A stretch of 64,000 bases of DNA. Source: Asterella californica (Eukaryota; Streptophyta; Marchantiopsida; Marchantiales; Aytoniaceae). The notes under the pieces are model-generated. The model had not been told where the DNA came from. It was given only the letters and a program-made list of their open reading frames with translations, and did no database searches. A program made the translations under genes and the position numbers. This document shows positions 24,461-36,217 of this stretch, in pieces (positions within the stretch are counted from its first letter, which is position 1; the number at the start of each line of letters is the position of its first letter). The DNA lies in the NCBI GenBank assembly GCA_036924285.1, contig JAYKYS010000014.1, forward strand, positions 6,634,001 to 6,698,000. The letters run 5' to 3'.

Positions 24461-25053
24461 TTACATCTGCTGTTTCTGCTTGGGACTAACAACTGCACGC
24501 TTGTCAACTGTGCTCAGCGATTTGTTTCTTATCGGTAAGTTCTTTTCTAACTTGCTCCTCTTCTGCGTCTGTATTTCTTCTGCGTCTGTCAGCGACTCTT
24601 TCTTTTTCACCTGGTCGATCATGTTGTAGCACCCTCTTTCTGCAGTAAACATCTTTCCTCGACCTGTCTCTTCATTCATCTTTTCTGATGCAGACAACTT
24701 GCACTGGTCTAGATCCGTCTCAATATCATGATCCTTGTTGAATACTCCTTTGTGGATTTCATCCTCATTCCTCTCCTTGCTTTCGAGCACGCGAATCTGT
24801 TTGCGACTCAAATCTTGTTTCTTTCCTTTGACCTGCACCTTGCTTGGTACTTCCCCTTCAATGAAATGCTCATAAAGTGATGAACTAATGTCCAAAAGAT
24901 TATCTCATCCATGATGTTTCCGACTTCGACTTTGTCTCCAGTCGCAACATGGTTCCGTGTGAATGTGTGCCATCTTCTCTCGGTCTGCAAATCGCCGATC
25001 TCTCTTATTTGTTTCTCACAATCTTCCAACTCCCTTACTCTCTCAGACACCAA
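24461..25053 (-). pseudogene. Coiled-coil-like coding relic, inverted copy
   Basis: This is the counterpart of 1540-2339. The frame 24895-24461 has the same Lys/Glu-rich sequence with one rather than two copies of the 22-codon unit; 25053-24808 carries the upstream part in another frame. No family recognised. Confidence 0.5.
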
Positions 25054-26576
25054 ATACTGTCATTCACTTGTCGGCAAGTTCACCGTCTACAGATCTCTTA
25101 TCTGTCTCTCTTTTATTGCTTCGCACGATCTCCCAACTCCCTTCCTCTCTCTGAATTATTCACAGAACTCTGTACAACAAGATACTATCCGTCAACAAGA
25201 TACTATCTTTCAAGTTCTCTCTCGCGCTTCTGAGTCTCAAAGTCTTCGCAGTCTTCTCCAAACCGTCAATCAATCAGAACCAGCAAACCGTCAATCAATC
25301 AGAACTAGATATGACCCAATACTCTCTCTCACGTTACGAGGAGTCAAGTCCTCGAACTAATATCGTAACTTCACTTCACTTGGATGTTTATCACTCTCTC
25401 ACTCAATCTCTCACCATTCAATGTTGATAGCTGGATGTTCACCACTCTCTCACTCAATCTCTCACCATTCAATGTTCGCTTTCAACGCTTCTTTCTCGAA
25501 GAGAAAATACTAAAGCTGAAAAGCATGTAAAACTCTCTAATCGAAAGAGTAATTTGTAGTGTTTTTTCTACCTTAAGATCTAACGAAGTGTTCTTTCTAC
25601 CTTCCGATCTAACGGACTCTTGTATAACGGATTAATGCAAAGTTCAAAACTGCGGAACCAGTTATGTATTTTCAAAACTTCACTTGACCATTACGGGAGG
25701 GCTAAAGCATCCGCGGATCATTCAAGTTTTACAGATCTTCAAACGGCCAGCGAGCGGACTGGAGCGACAGTGGAGCCGCTAGACGAGGTTACCTTCGTCA
25801 TCTCCTTTCTTCATTTACTAGTCCTTGTGGCTGTATGGGGGAGCTGTTTGGAGAATCCACAAACTGTCTTAAGATGAGTAGTCGGCACTGAAAATGTCCG
25901 CGAGTGGTATGGTGCAGACTCGATGCATGCCAATCACTTATACAGGCAGTGAGGTGGGGAAGGTCCAGAGTGGAAGTAATCCTGGTGTGTAAGAGATTGC
26001 CATGAATTGGGGGAGTGGAGGACGAGCTGGTGGAGAGCTTAAAGAGGCGGAAACCGTGGGACGATGCTAGTGAGCATAAGAGGTAGCGAGCAATGGATGC
26101 AAGCGCGCTTTCAGAAGGGTAGAAAAGTGATTAGAAAGGTTATGGGAATCTTTTTGGAGATCAAAATTGTAGCTGGAGCTGGGGAATGTTACGCCGTTGC
26201 ATAGGTTACAAGCAGGGTAGACAGAGACATGGCAAATTCGTTGGGGAAGGTGTTGAGGAGTGATTGTACGGGCGACTGTTGGTTCTCCACAGTGATCCTC
26301 CACACGTATACATTCTTTTTGTATGTCAGATAGTTCGGGAGTAAATCTGCAGACCTCATTTGGAATGGCCAGGTCGATTCAACTTTCAGGTTAGCACTTC
26401 TTTTCTGCGGCTTTCAGCTGTTTTGTTTTTTCGATTGTTTAATACACTTTTCTGGTTTCACACTTCGATTGTACCCCGATCGTGAGATCATCTGAGCTTC
26501 GCCCTTTGGTGCAGTTCTTTTTATGTTGGTCAGACAAAGCTTCATCGTTTCTTGCACAGTATCCTGGGGAGAAGGA

Positions 26577-28879
26577 ACGGTGCTTTCAAGTGTAGGTGAA
26601 CCCCTCCTGCAGGACGAAAACTCCGGTTTTAAAATTGGTTCGAGCTGTTGCAATCTGCAGAAGCAAGTTAGAAAAATTATGCATTTAGCATCGCTTAGTT
26701 CCTACTTTTAATAGTTTAGAAACCTGAGGACGCTCTTCGTGGCCTGTAGTCGTTACATCTCAGGGAATATGCAGATGATACTAAACAGACATCACAACTG
26801 AGTGCTGTCCCTTTGAGTCCCTGGAGGCTCGGGGGCAGGTCCCTGGGGTCCAACCGTAGATTACAGGTCAGCAGTTTAGGGACTGGCCAAATTTGTTCGA
26901 AGAATACTTTATACCATAGTGCCCTCCATGTGTGCCTTTGTAACAGTTACATTTCCTGAACCAGAATGGTGGATTTGGATGAAACAAGTGAGAGGACTGG
27001 TTAAATGTAGCTCGATAGTTCATCATAGTGGTGGCCAAGCCTGCTTAAGATCTTCATAGATGACCACAAGTTTTCCTTTTCTCGCTTTTCCTTGTGTCTT
27101 GCCTTTCATTGAATACTTGACACCTCCACTCAGGTTCTGAAGTCAGTGTGAATTGGCTGTTCAAGGTTCAGGCACGAGCCATACTTCCCCTGTTTACCGT
27201 GGGGCTGTCGAGAAAGAAGGGTTGGTTTTGCGTGGCGGAATAACGGTACGGTTGACTGCCTGGATTGTTGTGCAGGGTCTACGGATTGTGGTGGTTCCCG
27301 GATCTTATTACAGCCTCTCTTCGCCACATTTGAAATTAAGGATACTGTCTGTCTAGCGCGTACCGTCAATGGCTTCTCCTCCCACTCAGTTCGAGCTGTG
27401 TCTCTCATCAGCAGCCCTAAGTGGCAGAAACGGTGCAACTCTTAAACATGTATGGTGATGCGGGCCTGCACAACTCTCACATCATGATCTGCTAGTCACT
27501 GTCAGTCGTTTCTGCCGTGAAAGTTTTCGCTGAATAAGATCGTGTCGATGCATATTCTTGCTCATCATGCCGTCTTTTATGCTGAGGTTTCTCGTGACTG
27601 TATCTTGTAGCGTTCAACAGTATCATTTTTTGCGTAATGCATACACACACCATCTAGTGATAGAAGTCACGTGAGTTTCTACGTTACAAACTTAGGGGAG
27701 TCGTATTCTGCTAGACGAAGTTCTTATTGAAACAGAGAGGTTACCCTCTGTGTACTATCGGGCGGGCGTTCACTCTTCTTCTTCTCCGTGTAGCCTGCTG
27801 GTTCCTGTCGGAGTTTTACAAAAGGATACTTCTTGGAGGATTGTACATCCAGCTCTGCGCTGGAACGAAACCCTCGAAAGGCAAATACGAGGTCGGAAGT
27901 ATGCGTTCGCTGTCAGTCGCCAAATGAAGCTCCGCCGTCAGGCAGCGCTGCAGCCTTAGTGACTCCTGCAACTCTTTGGGAGGTAAGGGAAGTGGTAAAT
28001 CTAGGGATGACTCTTAGTGCATTTGATTAGTAACAAACACGAGTCATGAATTCGGCTTTTAATCACTGCCCACTAAGACAGTAAGTTGATTATGATCACC
28101 CTAAACGCGTTTGGACGTGGAATTTTCTCCAGATCGTCCTGTCAGCTTAACGAAACCGCTTCTGGTGACTCCTGCAACTACTTGGACATAGGAATAACAC
28201 AGGATAAACATAGCTTGCACACTTCTGTCTTCGATAAAAGAACCCAACCACCTTTTCATAGCACTAAATTAGAACTCTTTACCGCACTTCAATCTAACAT
28301 CTCTATGCTTGCGAAATTAGGTACCATTAACTGCGAGTTACATAGGATCAACAGTAACACCATTGATAAGGCGAGATTTCCTTGGAGCTTCCTGTTGCTT
28401 TCTCTTCTGTTAGGGATAAGAACACCTGGTTAAAAATGTTACGCATTGTACTAGGACATGGATAGTTCGACAAGGGTACATTAAACGGTGTCCTGCGCTA
28501 GGTTTGTGCAAAAGCATCAGACAGACGTAAAACATCTTGCACACCACATCTGAACTAGTTAGTCTGATAGGTAGGGAGCTATTATGAAAGCCCGCCTCAT
28601 CATATACACCGTAATGAGGACTTGAGCTGTACCTAAACGTACATCATATGTATGAATATATGTAACTTTGTGGTAACTAGGTTCTTGAGTGTACACCTAC
28701 TCAGTATCTACTTGCATCAGTGACCCAGTGGCAAAAGTTCTTTCTCTACCTTTTCTACCTGTCTGAACGCTGATTTCACTGCTAAATTATTGCTCTTGAA
28801 TTCGTTCAAACCATCTCAATCTTTGTTTGCCATCGACGACCTTCACTAATTGCACTATCGTCGTGTTCAATCCAGGTTC
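26577..28879. other. Low-copy sequence, no gene called
   Basis: Frames 27130-27438 (minus) and 28086-28433 (plus) are the longest, but neither shows a recognisable motif and codon content does not stand out. It may be upstream or intron sequence of the RelA/SpoT homologue relic further right. Confidence 0.4.
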
Positions 28880-30260
28880 TTCAGTTCTGCATTAGACACT
28901 ACATTAGAATCGATTAGCTTGCATTTGTCAGCCGTATGGCTTTCTACATCGCACGCTATACCAGGGGGAACCATTTCTGGAAATGTGCTTCGCAGTAGAG
29001 ATTCCCGTCGCACACCCTTCGATTACATACAATTGGCTAACTCCACTTAGCAAGTTAGGGCACATTCGGCTCCTGTTTGCTTCTTACTATGTACTTGGCC
29101 CGTATCTACCTCTGTACTAGAGAGTGGTCCTTGATATTCACACGTATGAATATATGTACTTGGCCGGGTTACTTGCGGGTTACCTCAGTACTAGAGAGTG
29201 GTCCTTGATAAAATCTGCCATTCTCGATGTACGAATATACGCACGGTGCTTATGGAGTCAGGGACCAGGTTGAGGAGCATGCAGCAGGACGGTGCTCTAC
29301 CTGCATGCTCTGTGTAACTTGTGGTATTTAGGTTCTTTGAGTGTATACCTTTTCACCACCTACAGCTGTGTCAGGAAATTGGCCGATGAAATGTACTGCT
29401 ATGACAACCACCTGCCGGGGTCAATTGTCTTGTGTTTATTTTCTGCTTGCCTGATGATCGTCGCTTCAACTGACGCTCACTATCCATTTCGTCAATTCTT
29501 TAATTCTTGAACCCTCTTACATAACTCGACCTTTCTGCACTTTAGACTTACTTACAGTTCTGCATTATAATCATGACCGACTTACGTAGACTCGCATTGC
29601 ATATTCTACATGTTGGCTGTATTGCACTCTATACCTGGGGAAACCATTTCTGGAAATGTGCTCGCATTTCACATTCCCATGGGCACGCCCTTTGGTTACA
29701 GACATTGGCTAACTCCAGACTGCAAGTTAGCGCAGATTCTGCCCCTGTTTGCTACTTACTTTGTAGTTCGCCGGGTTTTGCGGGCTACCTAAGTGCTAGA
29801 GCCTAGGTCCTTGATTCTATTTGCCATACTCGAGTGAATATATGTACTTATTATGTACTTTTCCTTCCTTTTACTTACTTCACTCTTGTTGTAATCAACA
29901 CCACGGTATTAGTTCTGCATTAGATTCTTCATTCGCTTCAATCAGCTTGCATTGCATACTGTTCATGTCACTACATTGCACTTACATAGACTCGCATTGC
30001 ATGTTTTACATGTCGGCAACATTGCACTTTACACCTGGGAGAACCATTTCTGGAAATGTGCTTCGCATTCACATTCCCACCGGCACACCCTTTGGTTGGT
30101 TACAGGCATTGGCTACCTCCAGGAGTTAGCACACCTTCTGCCCCTGTTTGCTGCTACTCTGTACTCCGCCGGGTTTGCGGACCAACTAAGTGCTAGAGCG
30201 TGGTCCTTGAAGAAATCTGACATTCTCGATGTACGAATATATGTAGCCGGATGAATATTT
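28880..30260 (+). repeat. Diverged tandem repeats of several hundred bases
   Basis: The motif AACCATTTCTGGAAATGTGC recurs at about 28971, 29641 and 30042, each time preceded by GCATT-rich sequence and followed by a CATTGGCTA-like and a CTAGAG-x-GTCCTTGAT block (29116, 29190, 29792, 30190) and then a TACGAATATA-like end. At least three unequal copies exist, with one partial duplication near 29100-29230. Not found elsewhere in the window; class unknown. Confidence 0.7.
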
Positions 30261-30940
30261 TTGTGGTTACCTTAGGTCTGGGGTAGTTCTTGCATTGAGC
30301 TGCTATCCTCATGGATCGATATATGATTGAATCACCAGTCTAGTTCCTGCCTTGACACCATCCCTTGATGTTCCGTAGATTAGTGGCACTAAGTGAAGAG
30401 CTAAGTTCCCTACAGAAACTGCGGATGAACTGTTAAATCTTCATAAGGGTAGAAGAGCGAGTTCTTTGCCGGTCCAGGTCGTCTGAGACGAGTATGGTTC
30501 TCCAGATTCTGGTTTCTTTGGCAACATGTTTTACCAGCAGTCTGATACTACAGTCAATTCCTTTGGAATTCTACTTGCAGGAATTGAAGTAAACCGTCAG
30601 CTATCTCTCTTCTTCTCATCTGAGAAAAATGAAGGACGCTTTGCAGGTAACTATACTCTGTCGATACTGTTGGGGATTAGCTAAGTGTGCGGGCGAAGTC
30701 ACTGTTTTCTCAGAACGCTGCTTTACCCGTGCATCAGTATATACTCTGTCGCTACTCTGTGTACCAAGATATACTCTGTCGATATTTAAGAGCAGTCTGG
30801 AAAAATTGACTGCACCTTTTCTCTTGGATGCATTTTGGGGTATCTGCTGTTATTGCCGTTTGATTGGTTCAGGAAAGACATGCAATTTCACAGCCTGCAC
30901 GTTTGCACGTTTTGAACACGCTAATCCCGATGGTTGTGAA

Positions 30941-31984
30941 CTTCACCTTGCTTTTGAAGCTCATGACGGTCAGAAACGTCGAAGCGGAGAACCCTTTATC
31001 ATTCATCCTGTGGCGGTGGTAGGCATTTTAGGAGAGCTGGTAAGGACTCTAAGTTGGTTATATTGTTTGCTGAGTTTCTTTCCGGGACATCGTAATACTG
31101 GTTCATCTGTTCGTCGTATGGATTCCATTGCTTTGGTTGTAGGCACGCGCACACAATGCATTGGAGTATTTTGAGCGTCGGGTGTAGCATCTGTAGACGC
31201 TTGTTCTTCCTGGTTGACCATCGTTACAGATACGACTTACTCTGTCTCCCCTTAACCCCTCTCTGGTTCCGTGGACAAAGGAATCGCGGCCTTGCAGTAC
31301 CAGAATGTCAGAAAGAGGACCTGTTGGGCTACCCCCACTCGATTAGATGACCTGGAGAGTCTCAACGTTTCCATCTCCATCCTCAGTTTGGTTCACATAC
31401 TGGTTGTGGAACCGGTACAGTGAGCAACCTGATAGAATCTGGAAGGTCGTATCAGTCGGTATTGAATCTTGTGTATTGCGGACTTGCTGTATCTTTCGCG
31501 TCTCTGCTGCTTTACTACTTCGTGTACCATATGAAGAACTGGCATATTTCAGTAATTCAGTCCGGAAACTGCTGCATTGAGATGTGCATTCTATGGTGGG
31601 TGGTCCCCGCGACTGTTGCCCACCAAACAAAACTTGTGGTTTCTTTATCACGACCACCAAAAGCTAAAAGTAACACCTTTGGCTTAGTAGGGTTCCAAAG
31701 TTCCGGTCGGACAGTTTTCTCATCTACCTGCCTCGCTTTCTCCTTCACTAGTGCATATCTTGCTTTGTAGAGTACACTAACACTCAACTCGGACGGTATC
31801 CTAGCAGTCGCATTATTCTAGTCATTAACGAGTCTATACTTTGTGCGAAACGGGAGATGGATTGGGAGACCATTGCTGCGGGACTCTTACATGACGCCGT
31901 CCAGGATACTGAACGCGTGACTTTTGAGAGGATTGAGGAGCAGTTTGGGACGGTGGTACGGCGAATAGTTGAAGGGAGACGAAG
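30941..31984 (+). pseudogene. RelA/SpoT homologue (RSH) HD-domain exons, disrupted
   Basis: Two exons are visible. Exon 1 (about 30941-31039) encodes LAFEAHDGQKRRSGEPFIIHP and VAVVGILGEL, ending at a GTAAGG donor. Exon 2 (31857-31984) encodes MDWETIAAGLLHDAVQDT, then VTFERIEEQFG and VRRIVEG. This is the N-terminal hydrolase domain of plant RSH proteins, which make and break the alarmone (p)ppGpp in plastids. The metal-binding His and the HD pair are kept, but the family's HDxxED motif reads HDAVQDT, with Glu changed to Gln at a residue needed for hydrolysis. One base is missing just after VRRIVEG relative to the expected GETK codons, shifting frame before the GTAACG donor. The synthetase, TGS and ACT parts are not in the window; upstream exons are not recognised. 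It is probably a gene fragment, or the start of a gene whose rest was displaced by repeats. Confidence 0.75.
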
Positions 31985-32030
31985 GTAACGGGTCGAACTG
32001 CTTGATCTTCAATTTCATTGCGTTTACTAA

Positions 32031-32220
32031 GACTTTGCTGAACCCTGACAGAACCCGCTTGCTTTGTCTAAATCAACCTACCTAGTTATGAGAAGTTAAC
32101 TGGTGATACGGCTTTGCTGAACCCTGACAGAACCCGCTTGCGTTTTCTAAATGAGCCTACTTTGTGATGAGAAGTTGATTGGTGTTAAGACTTTGCTGAG
32201 CCCTGACACAGGAATCTGTT
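32031..32220 (+). repeat. 79-bp tandem repeat, about 2.4 copies
   Basis: Units start at 32031, 32110 and 32189 with CTTTGCTGAACCCTGACAGA; the third is partial. They lie immediately after the second RSH exon and before the tRNA relic. Confidence 0.85.
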
Positions 32221-32261
32221 TGTAATGTATTTATTTTAGTACTTTTGAGTAAAAGTTCTTG

Positions 32262-32332
32262 TAGGCCTGGAGGGATAACCCTCGACACCATGGTTCGTAG
32301 CCACGAGCTATAATCCACTGAGCTACAGACCC
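32262..32332 (-). pseudogene. Plastid-type tRNA-Arg(ACG) relic
   Basis: The minus strand reads GGGTCTGTAGCTCAGTGGAT..., with anticodon stem CGTGG/CCATG and loop CTACGAA giving anticodon ACG, and variable loop GTGTC. It is closest to chloroplast trnR-ACG. The acceptor stem pairs fully (two G-U pairs), one D-stem pair is lost, and the T-loop is shortened to TTAT, which should abolish normal tRNA folding. A nuclear copy of plastid DNA is the simplest reading. No flanking plastid genes are recognisable. Confidence 0.8.
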
Positions 32333-32409
32333 ATTAAACTCTTCAAGAAATCTTTTAAGAAGCAATTTTTTCTAGTCTTAAGAGAATTCGCTCCTTAGGC
32401 CTTAGAGGC

Positions 32410-33239
32410 AAACAAGCAGCAGGCCTTTACTAGGCAGTGCTAATCTTTTTTAGGTTATTTTGGATGTAATAATTTTTCCGCGGGAGGCGGATGCGGAGGA
32501 TATCTAGTTGGAGAAACGGTTAAATTACTAAATGAATTAAATGTTTTTACGATTATTTTATTATTTCATTTGATGTTTGCCAGAATACATTATCTGGCGT
32601 TTGTGGCGTATCTGATTCTTTCTTGCATATTATTCACCCTCTTCCAAGTTTGGGAGAGGGGAGTATACATGCCTTTTAGTTTATGTCTTTATTTTTTTCT
32701 CTTGGAAAGGTTAGGTCATAAATTATAGTTATAAAAGTAAATATATTTTCACGCGAGACAAACCAGACATGTATATATGAAGACGGAATCACTAAATGTA
32801 CTTTGTTTATGGGTTTGATACTGAATCGGTGGCTATTTGTGATCAGTTTAGTTATATATTTATTTTGCAATAGCTTATATTTATTAGTTTAATTTTTATA
32901 TATAAATTTAGTAAAATTCATCCCTTGTTTTTTCCTTATCTAAAATATTTTCTCTAGAAATTCAGTCGGACATTCGGCTGTTTGATTTTTCTTTTATCAC
33001 TATAAGTGGACAGAGAGCCAATAAACATTATGAATTAATGACACTTCTCATTTTCTTCATCTCTTCCAGAAGTTCATCTTGCATGAATATATATTGGCAG
33101 TAGACATCAAACTTTAGACTCTTCCGCGTAACAGAAAGCCAGCCCGTTATTATTTTAAGTCATAAATTTTTTGTACTTTCGGACATACTTCTAAGTATAT
33201 CATTCTTTCACCTCTGATTTATCGCTTTTCCAAAATTGT
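32410..33239. other. AT-rich spacer with one dual-hairpin end
   Basis: Hairpin 1 at about 32625-32672 (CACCCTCTTCC / GGGAGAGGGGAG) is followed by hairpin 2 at 32675-32730. The rest shows no gene. Confidence 0.5.
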
Positions 33240-33680
33240 TCTCAAACTCAAGAAATTTGAGGTATGCTTTGTCCATTCTAACAATGTGCAAAATATGCAT
33301 GCAAGATGAACTTTTGAGAACTTTTGTTAGTTTGTTGTTATCGGTAAAATGTTTAAGTGGTAACCAAAATTTCCGTTCTAAGTTCATCAACAAAATTAAA
33401 ACATTATACAGTATTAATTGTTAGTCCGGCCTAAGAACGCAGGAGAAACCGAACATAAGCCATAAGAGGAGCGCGGAGAGACGCACTCCCATGGTACATA
33501 TTTAGAGTACTCGATGAGAAATCTAAAATTTAATTCATTACCTAACCCTTCTCAACGAAATAATTAGATAATAAATTAATCCTGTGTATATTTGTCTCAG
33601 TGCGGAGAGTGGTCACGTTTCCAGTGTGATACGTGCATATATATTCACCTCAAATATCATCCTCTGGAGGATAAATAGGC
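33240..33680 (-). repeat. Dual-hairpin repeat, copy 2
   Basis: This resembles 6530-6870 and 35460-35830: GCATGCAAGATGAACTTTTG, a TTGTTGTTATCGG motif, a TTAATTGTTAG motif, CATAAGCCATAAG, then AT-rich hairpin sequence and a TATTCACCTC-bearing end near 33640. Diverged; no coding capacity. Confidence 0.5.
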
Positions 33681-33800
33681 AGCCGTTGCCGATAGTAACA
33701 AACAGTAGGAAAACATATAAGTTCACACACCCACGATAATCGATTTTGTTAATTTTTTCTGCATGCTACACTTGTCCTCTTGAGGGAGGAAGACTTGTTT

Positions 33801-33900
33801 GCATATTCACCTCTTCTGAGTTAAGAAGCTGGGAATATGCAAAGAACTTTAATTTATGTCTTTATTTTTTTCTTGAAAAAGTTAAGTTATAAATTAAAGC
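33801..33900 (+). repeat. Dual hairpin (ends of repeat family)
   Basis: Hairpin 1 (33801-33840) pairs GCATATTCACCTCTTCT with AGAAGCTGGGAATATGC. Hairpin 2 (33848-33899) pairs CTTTAATTTATG-like and AAATTAAAGC-like arms. Confidence 0.6.
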
Positions 33901-34341
33901 TACAAATGGAGAATGTTTTTATTCGTAGGAGTGATAGATATTTATATCAAATAATTATTTTGCTCGTGTGAGTCACTTATGGGTTTATTATAACTGAAGT
34001 GAACATGTGTAATGAAGTTATCAAATAAATCTAAATTCAATGATCTAAATTTAGTACTTTTATTTAGTGAAATTATTTTATAGAACTTTTACACAAATAA
34101 TGATTTGGAGATCTTGCCGAGCAGTATTGTCCCCGTGACTGTACGCCTTACACTAATTTTTTTGCTACATTATTTTTGAAAACTGTTCTCAATCAATTAT
34201 CGATGATTATTTTGGTTATATGTTAAACATTTATCTCTTTCCTTCTTCTTTCTATAAGTACAATTTGGATGCATAATTTGGTTCTTATGTTAAAACAATA
34301 CAATACAGAACAGTTGTATTGACAACTATTGTGCTCTTCCT

Positions 34342-34442
34342 ATGTATATTCACCTCTTCCAAGTTCGGAAGAGGGAGAATATACATTGCTTTTAATTTAT
34401 ATCGTAATCCTTCCTCTTGAAAGGGTTACGGTATAAATTAAA
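34342..34442 (+). repeat. Dual hairpin, best-preserved example
   Basis: Hairpin 1 (34342-34386) pairs ATGTATATTCACCTCTTCC with GGAAGAGGGAGAATATACAT. Hairpin 2 (34391-34442) pairs two arms of about 22 bases starting TTTAATTTATATCGTAATCC, with two mismatches. The two hairpins are separated by only a few bases. Confidence 0.7.
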
Positions 34443-35459
34443 AACTGAAGAATTGATAATGATATTACCCGTGGGAAGCAAAAGCATTAGTATCAGAAGG
34501 AGTTTCAGTCCCGAGGTATTGCTTTCGGTTTAAGTGATTGTAATGATAACGTATAACCAATGACGTAGTGTGAACCCAAATTTAGCAGAGTACAGCAGTA
34601 GACTCTTGCTCGGGTAGCATGGGGTATGTGTGAATCTGCAAGGACCAGTTCCTGGGTAACTGATAGCTAAGTAGTATCGTGAGAGAAAGAAATCTCTCGC
34701 ATTACTCCACTTTCATTTGGTTAAATTTAACTATTTAAATTTAGCTGTCTAAAAATCCATCTTTCATGTTTTCTCGGAATCCAAAAGAGCAGCAAATATT
34801 GTGTATTTTTTCACTTTCATTTCTCATCAAACCGAATTTCAACCAATCATTTATGAAAATTTTGTACTTTACTTTGATGCTTGTCCTTTTCCGCCTCTTC
34901 CCCACTTCGGCTCTTTCTATGTATATTTGACAACTATCGTGCTCTTAGTTGGCTCAGAACGGATAGCCTTTACGTCATTACATATTAATGGGGCTGACTG
35001 CGTGTTGTTTTATTTTTCTTTATTTTTCTTTTTATTTTATAGAAAGACGACGGCACGCCACAAAACGCGACGATGTTGACTATATATTGTACTTTAGTTC
35101 AAGCAATCATACGGATGAGTATGCATGATACTTTTGTATCTAATTAAATAGTGCATGACGTAGAATATACACATGTAGTGTAGTATCAAACCAATAATAT
35201 ACATCCAAAGTGAGTAGATGGTTGAGGTATTATTATGTATATAGAACGGTAAACACCTAAAGTAGTTTCTGGAGAAAACAGCAACTTCCCTGCACACTTA
35301 GACCTCCATGGAAATACAAAATGAGTAATAAAGAGTGATGTACATATACATTAACTTGGTTTGAGAAGTTAGCGAATCTATATAATAGAGATCAAACCAA
35401 AGGGAAATGCGTAGAGAAAACACATTTCCACTGAGGAGAAAAAGATACTCGACTCAGTT
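34443..35459. other. AT-rich spacer, no gene seen
   Basis: The plus frame 34801-35079 is Phe/Tyr-rich because of base composition and I reject it. No RNA gene, LTR or hairpin pair is supported here. Confidence 0.5.
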
Positions 35460-35830
35460 ACAAAGTTATCCTTATCTAATAAGCATGCCGATCGACTTCA
35501 GGAAGTTCTACTCTCTTCATATTATATCAATAAAAATGTAAAAGTTATAAATAAATTAAAGATAAAAATAAAAATATATCTATAAATGTTAAATGTTAGT
35601 TCAACCTACATTCACGAGACCGTGCAAAGATAACCCACAAATTGAATGAACGCAGGATGAATATATTTTTGAGGGTGCAAGTGCAACAGTCAACTCAAAA
35701 TTAATTTTGCTTCAATTAATTTATTAATTTATCATTTAACTCTTTCTGACAAAAAGATTAAGTAATAAAATAAGCTTGCTGCACTCCTCCATCTTCAGAA
35801 GGGAATAGATGAACAAGCAAGCATAACAAA
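35460..35830 (-). repeat. Dual-hairpin repeat, copy 3
   Basis: The stretch has AAGCATGCCGATCGACTTC, an AT-rich run, AAATGTTAGTTCAACC, CCGTGC and then two hairpins. Hairpin 2 lies near 35728-35780 (TTTATCATTTAACTC with GATTAAGTAATAAA). Hairpin 1 is at about 35781-35830, closing with GCTTGCTG and ACAAGCAAGC. Same order as copy 1. Confidence 0.5.
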
Positions 35831-35919
35831 AGAGGTTAATATCCTTCAAAAAATTCACACATAAGAAGTGAAAACGGACAAGCTAGAATATAGAAATAAT
35901 ATTTCTCGACAGCGGGCGA

Positions 35920-36160
35920 GTGTTACAATCGCAACCAAGAGTCCACGGAAATTTCTTACGGGTCGTGGAAAAGATACTAGACGTGGACGAGGTCATGGAC
36001 ATCAGCAACAACAATAGTAGAACCAGCAACATGCTGGTTCTTCCAACAACCATAACGTGCACCTAGTTCATGCAACTACTGCAAGAAGCAAGACCACAAT
36101 GTAAATCAATGCTACAAGCGACAGAACAACCAAAGACAATACGACAACACTCCCAGTAAG
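35920..36160 (+). pseudogene. Retrotransposon gag nucleocapsid fragment
   Basis: A basic Gly/Arg stretch (GRGKDTRRGRGHGHQQQQ) is followed, in another frame, by a CCHC zinc knuckle CNYCKKQDHNVNQCYKRQ at 36071-36112. The knuckle has the exact CX2CX4HX4C spacing used by retroviral-type nucleocapsids to bind RNA. Stops and a frameshift separate the two parts. It is probably a piece of an LTR retrotransposon; the neighbouring coding remnant at 36218-37666 is on the opposite strand. Confidence 0.7.
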
Positions 36161-36217
36161 GTAACACAGATTCCCTAAAAAAGTAGCGAGGTATAAACAA
36201 CTAACTAAGTCTCCTAC

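Larger units (their letters stand above)
22696..26576 (-). repeat. Segment A', inverted copy of segment A
   Basis: The segment is the reverse complement of 1-3987. Its left end is the target site adjoining the MULE terminal repeat. It lacks the 66-base in-frame duplication of copy A and carries its own small indels. Homology is visible to 26576, which corresponds to window base 1; it may continue. Confidence 0.9.

Noticed and set aside
27130..27438. 102-codon minus frame
   Set aside because: No motif, and upstream or downstream exons are not apparent; kept as unannotated spacer.
34801..35079. 92-codon Phe/Tyr-rich frame
   Set aside because: Composition follows the T-rich DNA; no start context, motif or second copy supports it.
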